Shown one piece after another: positions 53,697-63,108 of a stretch of 64,000 bases of DNA (within the stretch, counting starts at the first letter, position 1; every line of letters begins with the position of its first letter). Made by a program: the position numbers and the translations under genes. The notes under the pieces were generated by a model. The model ran no database searches. It was given only the letters and a program-made list of their open reading frames with translations, and was not told the origin of the DNA. This DNA is from Teredinibacter franksiae (GTDB lineage: Bacteria; Pseudomonadota; Gammaproteobacteria; Pseudomonadales; Cellvibrionaceae): the NCBI RefSeq assembly GCF_014218805.1, contig NZ_JACJUV010000001.1, positions 3,112,501 through 3,176,500 on the forward strand. The letters run 5' to 3'.

Positions 53697-54965
53697 TTAC
53701 AATTTGGTGGGGGTGAGCCAGTGATCTTGCATGGCTAATGGAGCGGATAAAGTAGTTAAAAAGGCTTTGAGCTGCTTTAATTCATGAGGCCGTAATCGTA
53801 GCGGTTGAATGTCGATATGCTCATTTCCAATCGTTTTAGCTTTGTTATAGTAGGTTAATACTTCATCGAGACTTGAAAGATCGCCGCTATGCATGTAAGG
53901 CGCGGTGTCAGCGACATTTCTAAGCGTGGGCACTTTAAACGCGCCAATAAGTTCGCTACCTTCTTTTTTTGCGTACCGCAGTTCGTCACAGTTTTTTTCA
54001 ACATAACCAGAAAAGCAGTTGAATTCGTCTTTAAGTGCGGTGTTTATACCGGCTATACGGCCGATTCTTCCCCTGCGTTTTTTGTCGAATACGGTTCTAA
54101 TTCCCGTTGCTTGAAAATCAAAATTTGAAAACAGTGGTCCGTTATGGCAATTGATGCAGGTCGTTTTTTCTGAGTCTAAAAACAGTTTAAGGCCGTATAT
54201 TTCTTCTGCTGTTAACTGCTCTTTTTGTTTTATGTTGTGCTCACGATTGCTTAGGCTATGTACGTACTTGTCGAATCTAGATAAACCAGGCTGAATGAGT
54301 TTTTGGTATTCGGCTATCGCTAAGCCAGTGTTGGCGAAAATGCGATTTATTTTTTTCCGGTCTTTTTCTGTCAATAAATACCAATTTTTTTGCCATTTAG
54401 TGTTCTCTCCCATCGGTGTTGCGTTAGCAGTCTTTTGCAGTTCCATACTGAATTCTGAAAACGTGCCGAAAAGAGTATAATATTGCGCTTTGTAGCGGGT
54501 GGTAACATGCTTGACTACAGCGAGACGATTTGTTCCGTGCTCTGTGTGATTTTCCAAAGGTTCAAGAGCCTGGGACCAAAGGCTGTCTTTTCTCCCATCC
54601 CAAAAAAACCATTGGCTGGAGCTTGCACCGATAAGTGTGGGGGTGTGAATTTTTGCAGTATGTTCGCCAGTGGAGCTCAACATTTTCCCGTCGGAAAAAA
54701 ACCTGGTTGGCTGGTGACAGGTGGCACATGAAATGTCATGGTTTTCGCTTAAAGTAGCATCAAAAAATAGCTCTTTCCCCAGTTTCGCGAGCTTAGTATT
54801 AATGCCGTTTTCGTTGGCGTTTCTATCTAAGGCCAATGTGTTAAGTATGCGTAGTTCATCTTCACTCCATGTCGGTGATGATTCTATACGAAACTCCATA
54901 ACACAAAAAACAAAAAAAATGATAAAGACCATGAAAATGGTCAAATAGATCTTTGTTCTATTCAT
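53697..54965 (-). CDS. MauG/cytochrome-c-peroxidase-type dihaem protein
   Basis: 422 residues. I start at the ATG at 54963-54965 because it opens a membrane-anchor or signal helix (IYLTIFMVFIIFFVFCVM). Two haem motifs are CATCH (Cys80-His84) and CINCH (about residue 270). Around them are LGKELFFDATLSENHDISC, HTPTLIGASSSQWFFWDGRKDSLWSQALEPLENHTEHG and FKVPTLRNVADTAPYMHSGDLSSLDEVLTYYN, the hallmark blocks of the family. It reduces peroxide or oxidises a partner in the periplasm. A YtkA-like protein precedes it and a polytopic membrane protein follows. Confidence 0.92.
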   Translation of the reverse strand: MNRTKIYLTIFMVFIIFFVFCVMEFRIESSPTWSEDELRILNTLALDRNANENGINTKLAKLGKELFFDATLSENHDISCATCHQPTRFFSDGKMLSSTGEHTAKIHTPTLIGASSSQWFFWDGRKDSLWSQALEPLENHTEHGTNRLAVVKHVTTRYKAQYYTLFGTFSEFSMELQKTANATPMGENTKWQKNWYLLTEKDRKKINRIFANTGLAIAEYQKLIQPGLSRFDKYVHSLSNREHNIKQKEQLTAEEIYGLKLFLDSEKTTCINCHNGPLFSNFDFQATGIRTVFDKKRRGRIGRIAGINTALKDEFNCFSGYVEKNCDELRYAKKEGSELIGAFKVPTLRNVADTAPYMHSGDLSSLDEVLTYYNKAKTIGNEHIDIQPLRLRPHELKQLKAFLTTLSAPLAMQDHWLTPTKL

Positions 54966-55003
54966 TATTATTGATTGCCGAGAAAGTTTTTCAACTAACT
55001 GAG

Positions 55004-55456
55004 TTATTGATTTTTGTTGGCAGTGCTGTCGCATTCGACGTTGAATATATGCCTTATTGCCAGGGTGTTATTCGTGGTATCGCTAAGTATAAAATCGATA
55101 AACCATTCACCCTCCATCTGAAATTTCAGCCCGTGTATTAAGTAAGTATCTGGTGTTGTCAAACGCTCAACTATTGGTGTCGTGGGTAAGCCGTGTTTGT
55201 GCGCAATCATGCCTCCATCGATTGAGACGTCTACCCGTAAGTTAGGAGAGGGGCTAGTGTCGTGAACGATAACTTTCCAAGAATGCATCTTGTTGAATGG
55301 AATTCTGTCCGTTTGCGTATAGAGTTCAAGCCTATAAGATTCAGAGGCAATACCCACTTGGTGGTAGTTGTGGGCTAATTGTTGGGTGTTCGAGCTTAGT
55401 GTGGTTGTATTTAATAGCGTAACGATTATCAAAATGAGTAGGCGAAATAGTTTCAT
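55004..55456 (-). CDS. YtkA/FixH-like exported protein
   Basis: 150 residues with a signal segment (RLLILIIVTLLNTTTLS). The conserved YtkA-like pattern is WKVIVHDTSPSPNLRVDVSIDGGMIAHKHGLPTTPIV, with the His-x-His-Gly-Leu-Pro-Thr element, then GLKFQMEGEWFIDFIL. Ig-like fold; in other bacteria it occurs near copper or peroxidase genes. First gene of a three-gene operon with the dihaem peroxidase. Confidence 0.8.
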   Translation of the reverse strand: MKLFRLLILIIVTLLNTTTLSSNTQQLAHNYHQVGIASESYRLELYTQTDRIPFNKMHSWKVIVHDTSPSPNLRVDVSIDGGMIAHKHGLPTTPIVERLTTPDTYLIHGLKFQMEGEWFIDFILSDTTNNTLAIRHIFNVECDSTANKNQ

Positions 55457-56141
55457 GGCGTATTCGTTATTGCGGCAATACCTGCCGGCTATGGGCCAGA
55501 TTAATGATCTAGTTTAAAGTGGACGATCTCAAATAATTGGATTTGAATCAAAAGAATACGCGCGCTATTCAGATTGTTGCTTAGCCGCTATTTTTATTTT
55601 TGCGGAATATACCACGAATAATAATCGCAATGAACAGAGTTCTGTAATTGATGATTTCGCATATAGCGTAAGTTAATATTAATTACAGGTACTGTCATAA
55701 ATTCTAAATAAAAAATGCTATAAATATGGAATGTTGTCATATATGTAGCACAATAAACATTATTATGACGCGGAAAGTAGAAAGCAATACGGTCCAATGC
55801 TTTTCGCCAAATTCGATATTTTTATTCGCGGTATGTGAATATGGCTTTAAATGCTTTGCGCATGACTTAGTTAAAAGATGGGATGCATACATGAATAAAT
55901 ATTTTGAGGTTAGTGCTACTTACGCAATAATATTTTATTGGTGGAATAAAGTTTGTATGTGGATGCGCAGTCCTTGGCTTGTTTTATGTTTGGTGAGTTT
56001 TGCTTGAGTGTTGTCAGTTGTCTACGTTATGTAGTGAATGTCTAGAATTCACCGAAAACGTCTATTGTTGGGTGTGCGACGGTGCAAAACCTAATGTCAA
56101 AATAATCTAGGCTTTAACTTCTTCTTAGTTAAGCAACTAGT
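55457..56141. other. AT-rich intergenic region
   Basis: About 685 bp, visibly richer in A/T than its surroundings. Short frames (55594-55797 minus, 55726-56007 plus) have no RBS or family pattern and are not called. Confidence 0.45.
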
Positions 56142-57845
56142 TTAGGTCCCCTTGGTGAAATAGTTGCTAGTAATTTCTTTAGGTGAAATTGGCTTTGAAA
56201 AATAAAACCCCTGTAATTTATCTACGTTAAACGAATGGCACAGTTGTTTGTGGTATTCGGTCTCAACCCCTTCAGCGACTATGTTGAGTTTTAAGGCTTT
56301 TATCATCATGCAAAGCCCGTTCATTAAGGCGATTTCTTTTTCATTGCTATTATCTTTGGGTAATATTGATTTGTCGATTTTTACGGTGTCGATCGGAAAG
56401 TTGCGTAAGTGCGATATTGAAGAAAACCCAGTGCCAAAATCGTCCAGGGCTATTTTGCATCCCAGATCACTAATTTTATGTATATTTGCCGCAATCTCGG
56501 GTGAATTATCCAAAAAAGCCGTTTCTGTCAATTCAAATTGTATGTGTCTTGGGTCCAAGTCGTAATGAATTAGCTCCGCTTGTATGAAGTCAACCAGTTG
56601 CTCATCAACAAGTTGCTTTGGCGAAAGGTTTAGTGAAAGTTCTGGCTGTAGATTAGACAATCCGTGCCATTCGGCAATTTTTTTAAACGCTTCCTGTATC
56701 ACCCACTTGCCAATCTCCCGAATAAGGTTGGTATCTTCTGCTACCGATATGAAGGTGTCTGGAGCTCTAATATTGGACTTGTACTCCCATCTGAGCAATG
56801 CCTCAACACCGGCCAGTTCGTATTGGTTGGCATAGAGTATTGGTTGGTAGACCAAAAAAAAGCTTTTATCTATAATGGACTCTCTAAGTTGCTGTTCTAT
56901 CAGATAGCGTTTTGAAAATTGTTCTTGCATGTCGTGTTCGAAAAAGCAAATGAGATTTTTCCCTTGCTTTTTAGCTCTATACATTGCGATATCTGCTTGC
57001 TTGTATAGCTCCTGAGCGGTGTTTCCGTTATCTGGATGTATGGCGATACCAATACTGACGCTGGATGTCACTTTAACGCCTTCTATTTCGAAGGGCTTAA
57101 CGAATATATTTTTGATTCGATTGACAATCGAATGAACATATTTTATCTCATCTATAGTGGGTATGATAATGCCAAATTCGTCCCCGCCAAGCCTGTAAAA
57201 TAATTCATTCCCGCGCATGCAGCTTTTTACACGCGTTACGGTACGCTGTAGAAGTGCGTCACCAACATTATGGCCAAAAGTGTCGTTAACAAATTTAAAA
57301 TTATCAATATCAAATAAAACCAAAGCTATTTTATGATGGGCTCTTTCGTTTGTTTGGATGGAGCTTTTCAAGGTCTCATCGAAAAGGTACCGATTCGCAA
57401 GGCCTGTGAGTGAGTCGCTCTCGGCTAATTGTTTAACTTTTTTGTAGCTTTGCCATAATTCTTTTTCGAGTTCGAATCTAGTGTGGGCGTGGGCAATGGC
57501 GCGCGATAGTCGAGCTTTTGTGATGTCGGACTTGGGTACAAAATCCTGAGCGCCAAAGCGTAAGCATTCTAGTGCTAGTTGTTCGTCTTCTGAGGTGCTC
57601 ATCATAACGATGGCTACGCTGCCATCTTTTGGTAGGCATCTTAGTTCCTTTAGCATCTCAATGCCGTCTCGTCTAGGCATTTTGTAATCGAGCAGAACTA
57701 TATCGAATGCATTGCTGTTGTATGCTTCTATACCTTTATCTACAGTGCTGGCTTCGGTAATTTGAATGGAGGGTTGAGATCGCTTGAGTATTCTTTTAAC
57801 TCTTTCGCGATCGACCTCGTCATCGTCGACTAATAAAACGTTCAT
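56142..57845 (-). CDS. Response regulator with GGDEF and EAL domains
   Basis: 567 residues from ATG 57845 (GTG 57851 is the alternative). REC domain at the N-terminus (NVLLVDDDEVDRERV; phospho-Asp in VLLDYKMP). GGDEF domain with DSLTGLANRYLFDE and an intact YRLGGDEFGI. EAL domain with GVEALLRWE, PKQLVDEQ, LDDFGTGFSSISHLRNFPID and AEGVET motifs. Both catalytic signatures look intact, so it could make and break cyclic-di-GMP under control of the upstream kinase. Last gene of the four-gene signalling operon. Confidence 0.93.
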   Translation of the reverse strand: MNVLLVDDDEVDRERVKRILKRSQPSIQITEASTVDKGIEAYNSNAFDIVLLDYKMPRRDGIEMLKELRCLPKDGSVAIVMMSTSEDEQLALECLRFGAQDFVPKSDITKARLSRAIAHAHTRFELEKELWQSYKKVKQLAESDSLTGLANRYLFDETLKSSIQTNERAHHKIALVLFDIDNFKFVNDTFGHNVGDALLQRTVTRVKSCMRGNELFYRLGGDEFGIIIPTIDEIKYVHSIVNRIKNIFVKPFEIEGVKVTSSVSIGIAIHPDNGNTAQELYKQADIAMYRAKKQGKNLICFFEHDMQEQFSKRYLIEQQLRESIIDKSFFLVYQPILYANQYELAGVEALLRWEYKSNIRAPDTFISVAEDTNLIREIGKWVIQEAFKKIAEWHGLSNLQPELSLNLSPKQLVDEQLVDFIQAELIHYDLDPRHIQFELTETAFLDNSPEIAANIHKISDLGCKIALDDFGTGFSSISHLRNFPIDTVKIDKSILPKDNSNEKEIALMNGLCMMIKALKLNIVAEGVETEYHKQLCHSFNVDKLQGFYFSKPISPKEITSNYFTKGT

Positions 57846-57865
57846 CTGCACTATTACTCAGTTAT

Positions 57866-58288
57866 TTATTTTGGAAGATGCACTATTTTCCAATAGCCAC
57901 CTAACACGTTAACAACATTGGTTACGCTAGATCCTGTTTCACATTTTAAAAAGTAGCCCGCTATATGCTGGTTGTATGCTTTTGTTATATCTTCGTCGGC
58001 CGAGGATGTTGTTAATACAAAAATTGTGCTGTCGTGTAACGTTTTATGTGATCTAATAGTTTCTAAAAATTCTATGCCATTCATTACTGGCATGTTGATA
58101 TCTAAAAGGATGATGTAGGGCTTTTTTACTATGTCTTTTTCTAGGAAGTCCATCGCTTCCTTTCCGTGCTTCGCGCGGACTAGTGTGTTGGCAATTCTGT
58201 GTTTTTTAAGCGTGCGTTGAATGGACATTACATCTACATCATCGTCCTCAACGAGCAGTATCGTGATTGCATCTTCAGATTGCGCCAT
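57866..58288 (-). CDS. CheY-like single-domain response regulator
   Basis: 140 residues: acidic pocket ILLVEDDDVDVMSI, phospho-Asp in IILLDINMPVMNG, Thr/Ser in VLTTSSADED and Lys in FLKCETG. It resembles Rcp1-type regulators that partner bacteriophytochrome-like kinases. It overlaps the kinase gene end by 14 bases. Likely an intermediate phosphate acceptor. Confidence 0.93.
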   Translation of the reverse strand: MAQSEDAITILLVEDDDVDVMSIQRTLKKHRIANTLVRAKHGKEAMDFLEKDIVKKPYIILLDINMPVMNGIEFLETIRSHKTLHDSTIFVLTTSSADEDITKAYNQHIAGYFLKCETGSSVTNVVNVLGGYWKIVHLPK

Positions 58289-59894
58289 GGGTGTAATCCT
58301 TTAGTGTTGGCCAGATTGTTTTTATTGTTGTTCCGGTTCCGGCGTCTGATTCAATGAGTACCTTGCCGTCATAATTTTGCACCAATTTTTTTATTATGGC
58401 CAACCCCATTCCGCTGCCTTCTACTTCGTCACGAGGTTGAAGTGTTTGAAACATTTCAAATGCCTTTTCGTGTAAATTTTTTGCTATTCCAGGGCCGTCA
58501 TCCGTTATAGAGATACAGTACGTGTCGTTGATGATGTCACAAGACACATGTATCTCACCTTGGCTTTCATGGTGATGCTTGATGGCGTTAGATATGCAGT
58601 TTCTAAGAACGATTTCTAATGGAACTTTGGGTAACGTTATCGTTTCGGGTACGCTCTTACAGTGAAGTTTAAAGTTTGAAGCGTTGTTAAGGGGCTCGAA
58701 AGCTTGTGTTACTATTTCGGTGAATGAAAAGGTTTCCACTTCGTAGTTAAATCGTCCAACCCTTGAATATTCAAGTAAGTCATCCAATAAGTATTGCATT
58801 CTTGTTGTTCTATCAGTAAGCAATCGCAGGTGTTTTTTTGATTCGGCTGGAAGTATTTCCTCGCAATCCTCCACAATCCATTCGGAAAGTTGGCTAATAG
58901 CTAGCAAAGGAGATTTTAGATCGTGAGAGGCGACATAGACGAATTGATTTAAATCTTCATTCGTTCTTACGAGCTGTTTGTTTAGGTTTCCTGTTTTAAG
59001 TCTCTCCTTCTGTATGATTTCTCCCGGTTCAATGAAAAGCTTTCTCCCGATAAAGTGAAATACCAATAAAAACGCTGCCATAAATAATGAAGATAGAAAA
59101 AGTGTTGTTATGGCTAGATTTTTCATCGATTCGTGGGTGTACGAAAGATCCAATTTTACAGAAATGAATGAATCGCCGTTACTTAAAGGCGAAATCTTGA
59201 TTAATGACTTTCCGGTATTCGTGTGTGGGTTTCTATAGATAGTTTCTTTTTTGTGGCTAATTGCTAATTCAACGTTGTTGTTTATGGCCGTACTTTTTTT
59301 TAGTATACGATTAATGTCTATATCGACTTCCGATATAAGAGCTCCTTCCGAAAGACCGTTGTACAGTATTGGCACGATCAGCCCCAATATTAGTTTGGAA
59401 TTATCCGAATGGTGAGCTTTAAAATAGAAATAGGAATCGATTTTTTCTGCGATAACTTCTGATATTCGTGCAGATGTTGATTCGTTAAGTGCTGAGAAGT
59501 CTTTGTCTTTCTGTGTGATAACGTTATTTATGTCTATAACGGCAAATGATGCATTTTTACCCACAAGCCTAATTTCGTTGAGTACATCATCCAGTGTTGG
59601 GTTGTATTCACCGCTGTTCATTACGCTGTTAATTATGATTGGGGATTTTGCGTGATCGGCTAGCGCGGCTATATGATTATCTATATAAATATTGAATAGG
59701 CTGGAGAATAAATTTAGTTCGATTTCGGCAAATTTATCATAAGAATTCAGCGTCGTTTTTTTAACGTTTATGTAGCCAATCGTTATTAAGGTGAATGCTA
59801 GGCTAAAAACTATAAACACTATGTATATTGAGAATATGCGTGATACGTTAAAGTGATCCGTTGGTGACACATTAGGGTCGTTTTTATTTGTCAC
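58275..59894 (-). CDS. Membrane sensor histidine kinase
   Basis: About 539 residues from GTG 59894. A TTG at 59948 would give a 65-base overlap with the upstream gene and has no RBS, so I prefer the GTG. TM1 is IFSIYIVFIVFSLAFTLITI. A periplasmic sensory region of about 230 residues follows, resembling Cache/LuxQ sensors, then TM2 (LAITTLFLSSLFMAAFLLVF). The HisKA domain has VASHDLKSPLLAISQ and the HATPase NCISNAIKHHH, DDGPGI and GSGMGLAIIKKLV. It is coupled to the binding protein gene upstream and regulators downstream. Confidence 0.9.
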   Translation of the reverse strand: MTNKNDPNVSPTDHFNVSRIFSIYIVFIVFSLAFTLITIGYINVKKTTLNSYDKFAEIELNLFSSLFNIYIDNHIAALADHAKSPIIINSVMNSGEYNPTLDDVLNEIRLVGKNASFAVIDINNVITQKDKDFSALNESTSARISEVIAEKIDSYFYFKAHHSDNSKLILGLIVPILYNGLSEGALISEVDIDINRILKKSTAINNNVELAISHKKETIYRNPHTNTGKSLIKISPLSNGDSFISVKLDLSYTHESMKNLAITTLFLSSLFMAAFLLVFHFIGRKLFIEPGEIIQKERLKTGNLNKQLVRTNEDLNQFVYVASHDLKSPLLAISQLSEWIVEDCEEILPAESKKHLRLLTDRTTRMQYLLDDLLEYSRVGRFNYEVETFSFTEIVTQAFEPLNNASNFKLHCKSVPETITLPKVPLEIVLRNCISNAIKHHHESQGEIHVSCDIINDTYCISITDDGPGIAKNLHEKAFEMFQTLQPRDEVEGSGMGLAIIKKLVQNYDGKVLIESDAGTGTTIKTIWPTLKDYTHGAI

Positions 59895-61134
59895 TGGAGT
59901 TGCCGTTGTAGGTCCAAGAGTCAAGAGTAATATTGTATTTGCTATCAAAAAATCCCATTACATAGTCAGATATATTAAGTGCTTCATGAGCATCAGTATC
60001 ATCTGGTCTAAATGGTCGAAAGGGATTTCGGTACTCTTTTATCAAACCTTGTATTGGATTTTTTAGGTCTTCGAGATGGTTTCGAGTTGAGCGTCTTATG
60101 GTATGAATAGAGTTTGTAACGGCGATGCTTTTTAGGGCCTCTATAAGCATTAATGTTAAGTCGTAAGCATGAATAAGCCCAGCTGATGTTTTTATGGCTT
60201 CTGGGTTCTCATATTCTGCATAGTTTTTTTTCAATTTTACAAGTATCGATTGTTGCATGGCGCTTAAGTTTTTCTGCGAGAATGAAAATTTGGTTTGCAA
60301 GAAAAACAAATCAATTTTTTTGAGTTCAGATAGTGGCATTAGTTCTTGAAATTTACCCCCAGTAATTCCCCAGTGGCTATATATGGGCAACCGAATATTT
60401 TTGCTTATTTGTGATATTGCCTTGGTTATATAGAAACCCTCGGTGACATTCGCAACTAAAAATACGGAGTCCGCTTCTGACGCTAAGCAGTTTTCAATAA
60501 TACTGCCAGCTTCGCCGGACTTTAAGCCCCACCCAAACCTTTGGATAAGGGAAGGTTTAAGCCCTCTTTTTTTTAGGGCTTTGAGTATTGTCTTTTTGTT
60601 TGAATCGCCCCAACCAGTGTTTTCTAAAATTAAACAGGGGTGTTTGGCTTTTTTGTGGTCTATTGCGTAGCTGGTAATAACCTCGCCTGCTTTTGAATCA
60701 TCTATGGAAAGTCGAAATATCCAATTTTCCGGATCTGGGTATCGAGTGATTGGGCCTGCGGCTGCCCAAGGGTCCAAAACAAGCACTTGATTCTTGTTGA
60801 TAAAATCTCGGTTCGCTAGCAGTGGGGGGGAGTGTAATCCCGAAAATATCGCAATAGCTCTTTTGTCGTCGAGGTACGCTTGTATATGCTTTTTACTCCT
60901 TTTTGTGTTACCGCGATGGTCCATCCTTTTTGTAGACAGTGTTAGGTTGTTTACTTGGTAATTAATTCCCTTTAGCGCTGTATTAATTCCCCTTTCAATC
61001 GCTTGCGAAGATTCGAGGTTGTGGGAAAAGTCTGCGTCTATATAGATCGAGTATTCATCGGCAGATGCATAGACTTTGGTAGTTGCGATGAAAATCGATA
61101 GAAGGCAAAAATAGTAGGGTTGAAGTGCTTTCAC
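59884..61134 (-). CDS. Periplasmic binding protein (Peripla_BP_6 type) of the sensory operon
   Basis: 416 residues from GTG 61134 with a signal peptide (FCLLSIFIATTKVYASA). The type-1 binding fold is recognised from AIFSGLHSPPLLANRDFINKNQVLVLDPWAAAGPITR, PCLILENTGWGDSNKKTI and the hinge patterns of branched-chain amino-acid binding proteins. No ABC permease or ATPase is nearby; a sensor kinase follows with overlap. Probably it presents a ligand to the kinase's periplasmic domain, as in LuxP-LuxQ or Tor-type systems. Confidence 0.85.
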   Translation of the reverse strand: MKALQPYYFCLLSIFIATTKVYASADEYSIYIDADFSHNLESSQAIERGINTALKGINYQVNNLTLSTKRMDHRGNTKRSKKHIQAYLDDKRAIAIFSGLHSPPLLANRDFINKNQVLVLDPWAAAGPITRYPDPENWIFRLSIDDSKAGEVITSYAIDHKKAKHPCLILENTGWGDSNKKTILKALKKRGLKPSLIQRFGWGLKSGEAGSIIENCLASEADSVFLVANVTEGFYITKAISQISKNIRLPIYSHWGITGGKFQELMPLSELKKIDLFFLQTKFSFSQKNLSAMQQSILVKLKKNYAEYENPEAIKTSAGLIHAYDLTLMLIEALKSIAVTNSIHTIRRSTRNHLEDLKNPIQGLIKEYRNPFRPFRPDDTDAHEALNISDYVMGFFDSKYNITLDSWTYNGNSSDK

Positions 61135-62073
61135 TTATAAATGACCAGGAAAAGTAAGGTTATTACTCGTACAGCTTGCTAAGCCTTTTTTCACTCGCTT
61201 AAAGATAGTTCAAGGATTGCCCTCGTACAAATAAAACGGATATATGGGGGGCATTACCGCTATTGGGTATTAATGTTCAGTGAAATGTTAAAACCTTCAG
61301 GTACCTAAGATTTGAGTCCTTTCTCGAAGGCGAGAACGACCGATACGTTGAGTTTAATTGCGCTCATGCAATGGGAACGTCGACCGCGCGCAATCTAGGT
61401 GAGGTGCCCATTAGTTGTTTATTGGAAGTCATGGTGTTTAAAGGTCCTACCCGTTTAGGCTGGCAAGTAAGGGCGCTAAACAAACGTTTGGGCGTGGGCG
61501 ATGAGGTGGTGTCGCCTAGGCTGGCTTTTTTGCGTCAGAATGCTCTCGCCGAGGTTCGCTGTATGCGCCAATGTAATACGCTTAACATTGATTTCGGTAA
61601 GCGCGGTGTTGTCTGAAATGCTTCATGATGTTTAAAAAAGTATCCAGCTAATAATAGTTGTCTGGGTTATTGGCAAGCTGGTGCCCACATATAAGCCTTC
61701 GGGTGTTGAGGTGGCCTCACAGCTATAGCGTGAGTGCGCTGTTAGTGAGGTGAGCGTATTAATGATGGTGGAGCACTCAAAGTTGAGGGGTTTTAGCCTA
61801 TCACCGGGAATGCCAATACTCTGGGGAGGTTGAGGGTACCCCTATGTATGGCTAGCTCCTCGCTAGGGTCGGGTATGGTTATCGTGTATGTAAGTTGGTG
61901 CTAACCCTTGGTGCAAGTGCGTGGTGGTTTTTGCGCAAGTTATGTTACTGTAGTTCCGGCGAAGAAACAGATGAATGGGTTGCCTTAGCTGCATAAGCTT
62001 CCTGCAATCTCTACTTTTGGTTGCCCCGTCATGTGGGTACACTAAACGATAAAACTAATTTGGTGCAGAATTC
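61135..62073. other. Gene-poor region before the XylB-like SDR
   Basis: About 940 bp without a convincing gene. An 81-codon frame at 61371-61616 lacks RBS and family features. No tRNA or repeat seen. Confidence 0.45.
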
Positions 62074-62844
62074 GTGAACTTGACCAATGTCTACCCCAGC
62101 CTAGAAGGCAAGGTGGTATTGATAACCGGCGGAGCCTCCGGTATTGGCGCAAACATGGTGGAGGCTTTCTGTAGACAGAAGGCCAAGGTCGCATTTATTG
62201 ATATTCTTGATGACTGCGCTGAGTGGTTAATCGAGCACACCACCGCCACTGAAAATTGCACAACTCCCCGTTACTACCACTGCGATCTACGCAATATTCG
62301 CCTGCTGCAAAAAACCATTGTGGAGGTTCAGGCTGAGCTAGGCCCTGTTAATGTCCTGCTAAACAACGCCGCCGATGACGATCGCCACGACTTCCGTACC
62401 GTAGATGTCGACTATTGGGATGAGCGTATTGCGGTAAATTTACGCCACCACTTCTTTGCCTCCCAGGCGGTTTACTCGGATATGAAAGAGATGGGCGGTG
62501 GTTCCATTATTAATTTGGGCTCCATGAGTTGGTATGCCACGCAAGGCGGTATGCCAGGCTACACCAGCTCTAAGGCCGCCATTGAAGGGCTCACCCGTGG
62601 TTTAGCTCGCGACATGGGGCCAGATAACATCCGTGTGAATACACTGGTTCCCGGCTGGGTAATGACTAAGCGTCAGCTCGAAGACCGCATAGATGACCGC
62701 GCGCGGAAAACTATCAGTGAGGCGCAGTGCTTAAAGCAGTTGGTGGTACCGGAGGATATTTCCGCCATGGCCCTGTTTCTGGCCTCTGACGACTCCCGCA
62801 TGTGTACGTCCCAGCACTTTATCGTTGATGGTGGCTGGGTTTAG
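62074..62844 (+). CDS. SDR sugar 1-dehydrogenase, Caulobacter XylB-like
   Basis: 256 residues from GTG 62074. The NAD motif is ITGGASGIGANMV. The distinctive NNAADDDRHDF, VDYWDERIAVNLRHHFFASQAV, NLGSMSW and VPGWVMTKRQ blocks match Caulobacter D-xylose 1-dehydrogenase (XylB) and L-arabinose/galactose relatives. Catalytic residues are Ser in GSMS and the YTSSK Tyr/Lys pair. It oxidises an aldose to the lactone with NAD+. It sits upstream of the ribulokinase gene, a gene of the competing isomerase route, so the substrate is probably a pentose. Confidence 0.87.
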   Translation: MNLTNVYPSLEGKVVLITGGASGIGANMVEAFCRQKAKVAFIDILDDCAEWLIEHTTATENCTTPRYYHCDLRNIRLLQKTIVEVQAELGPVNVLLNNAADDDRHDFRTVDVDYWDERIAVNLRHHFFASQAVYSDMKEMGGGSIINLGSMSWYATQGGMPGYTSSKAAIEGLTRGLARDMGPDNIRVNTLVPGWVMTKRQLEDRIDDRARKTISEAQCLKQLVVPEDISAMALFLASDDSRMCTSQHFIVDGGWV

Positions 62845-63002
62845 TACTCAGCTCCATTGAGGTGTCCACTAGTCTTTCTCTTGCCCCGCCGCATTTTTTA
62901 AGCCTTTGCAAACGTTGTAAGTGCTTGAAAGCTAAAGATGTATACTTGAATCAAACTTAGCCGATGCTATTAGTCCTATAGCGAAATTGGGCGCGGAAAC
63001 AT

Positions 63003-63050
63003 TTGACACTGCTCCAATCAGTCAGGGATTATATTATAATACAATATAAT
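63003..63050 (+). promoter_or_regulatory. Ribulokinase promoter with overlapping palindromic operator
   Basis: TTGACA (63003-63008) is a perfect -35; GATTAT (63027-63032) at 18 bp spacing is a possible -10. A near-perfect 23-bp palindrome covers 63028-63050, with one mismatched pair. It overlaps the -10, which fits repression. Its core matches the site at 49444-49456 in 12 of 13 bases. Confidence 0.6.
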
Positions 63051-63108
63051 GGGTTGCCGGCTTCCTCGTTGTGGTCTGGTCGAATACCGTATCAGGTGGG
63101 TTTTCTCT

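Noticed and set aside
55726..56007. 93-codon frame in the AT-rich gap
   Set aside because: No RBS; rich in Cys, Trp and Met in an improbable pattern; likely chance.
59894..59948. Upstream TTG start for the sensor kinase
   Set aside because: It would overlap the binding-protein gene by 65 bases and has no RBS; the GTG at 59894 is preferred.
61371..61616. 81-codon plus-strand frame
   Set aside because: No RBS, no recognisable family, and an unnatural composition; not called.
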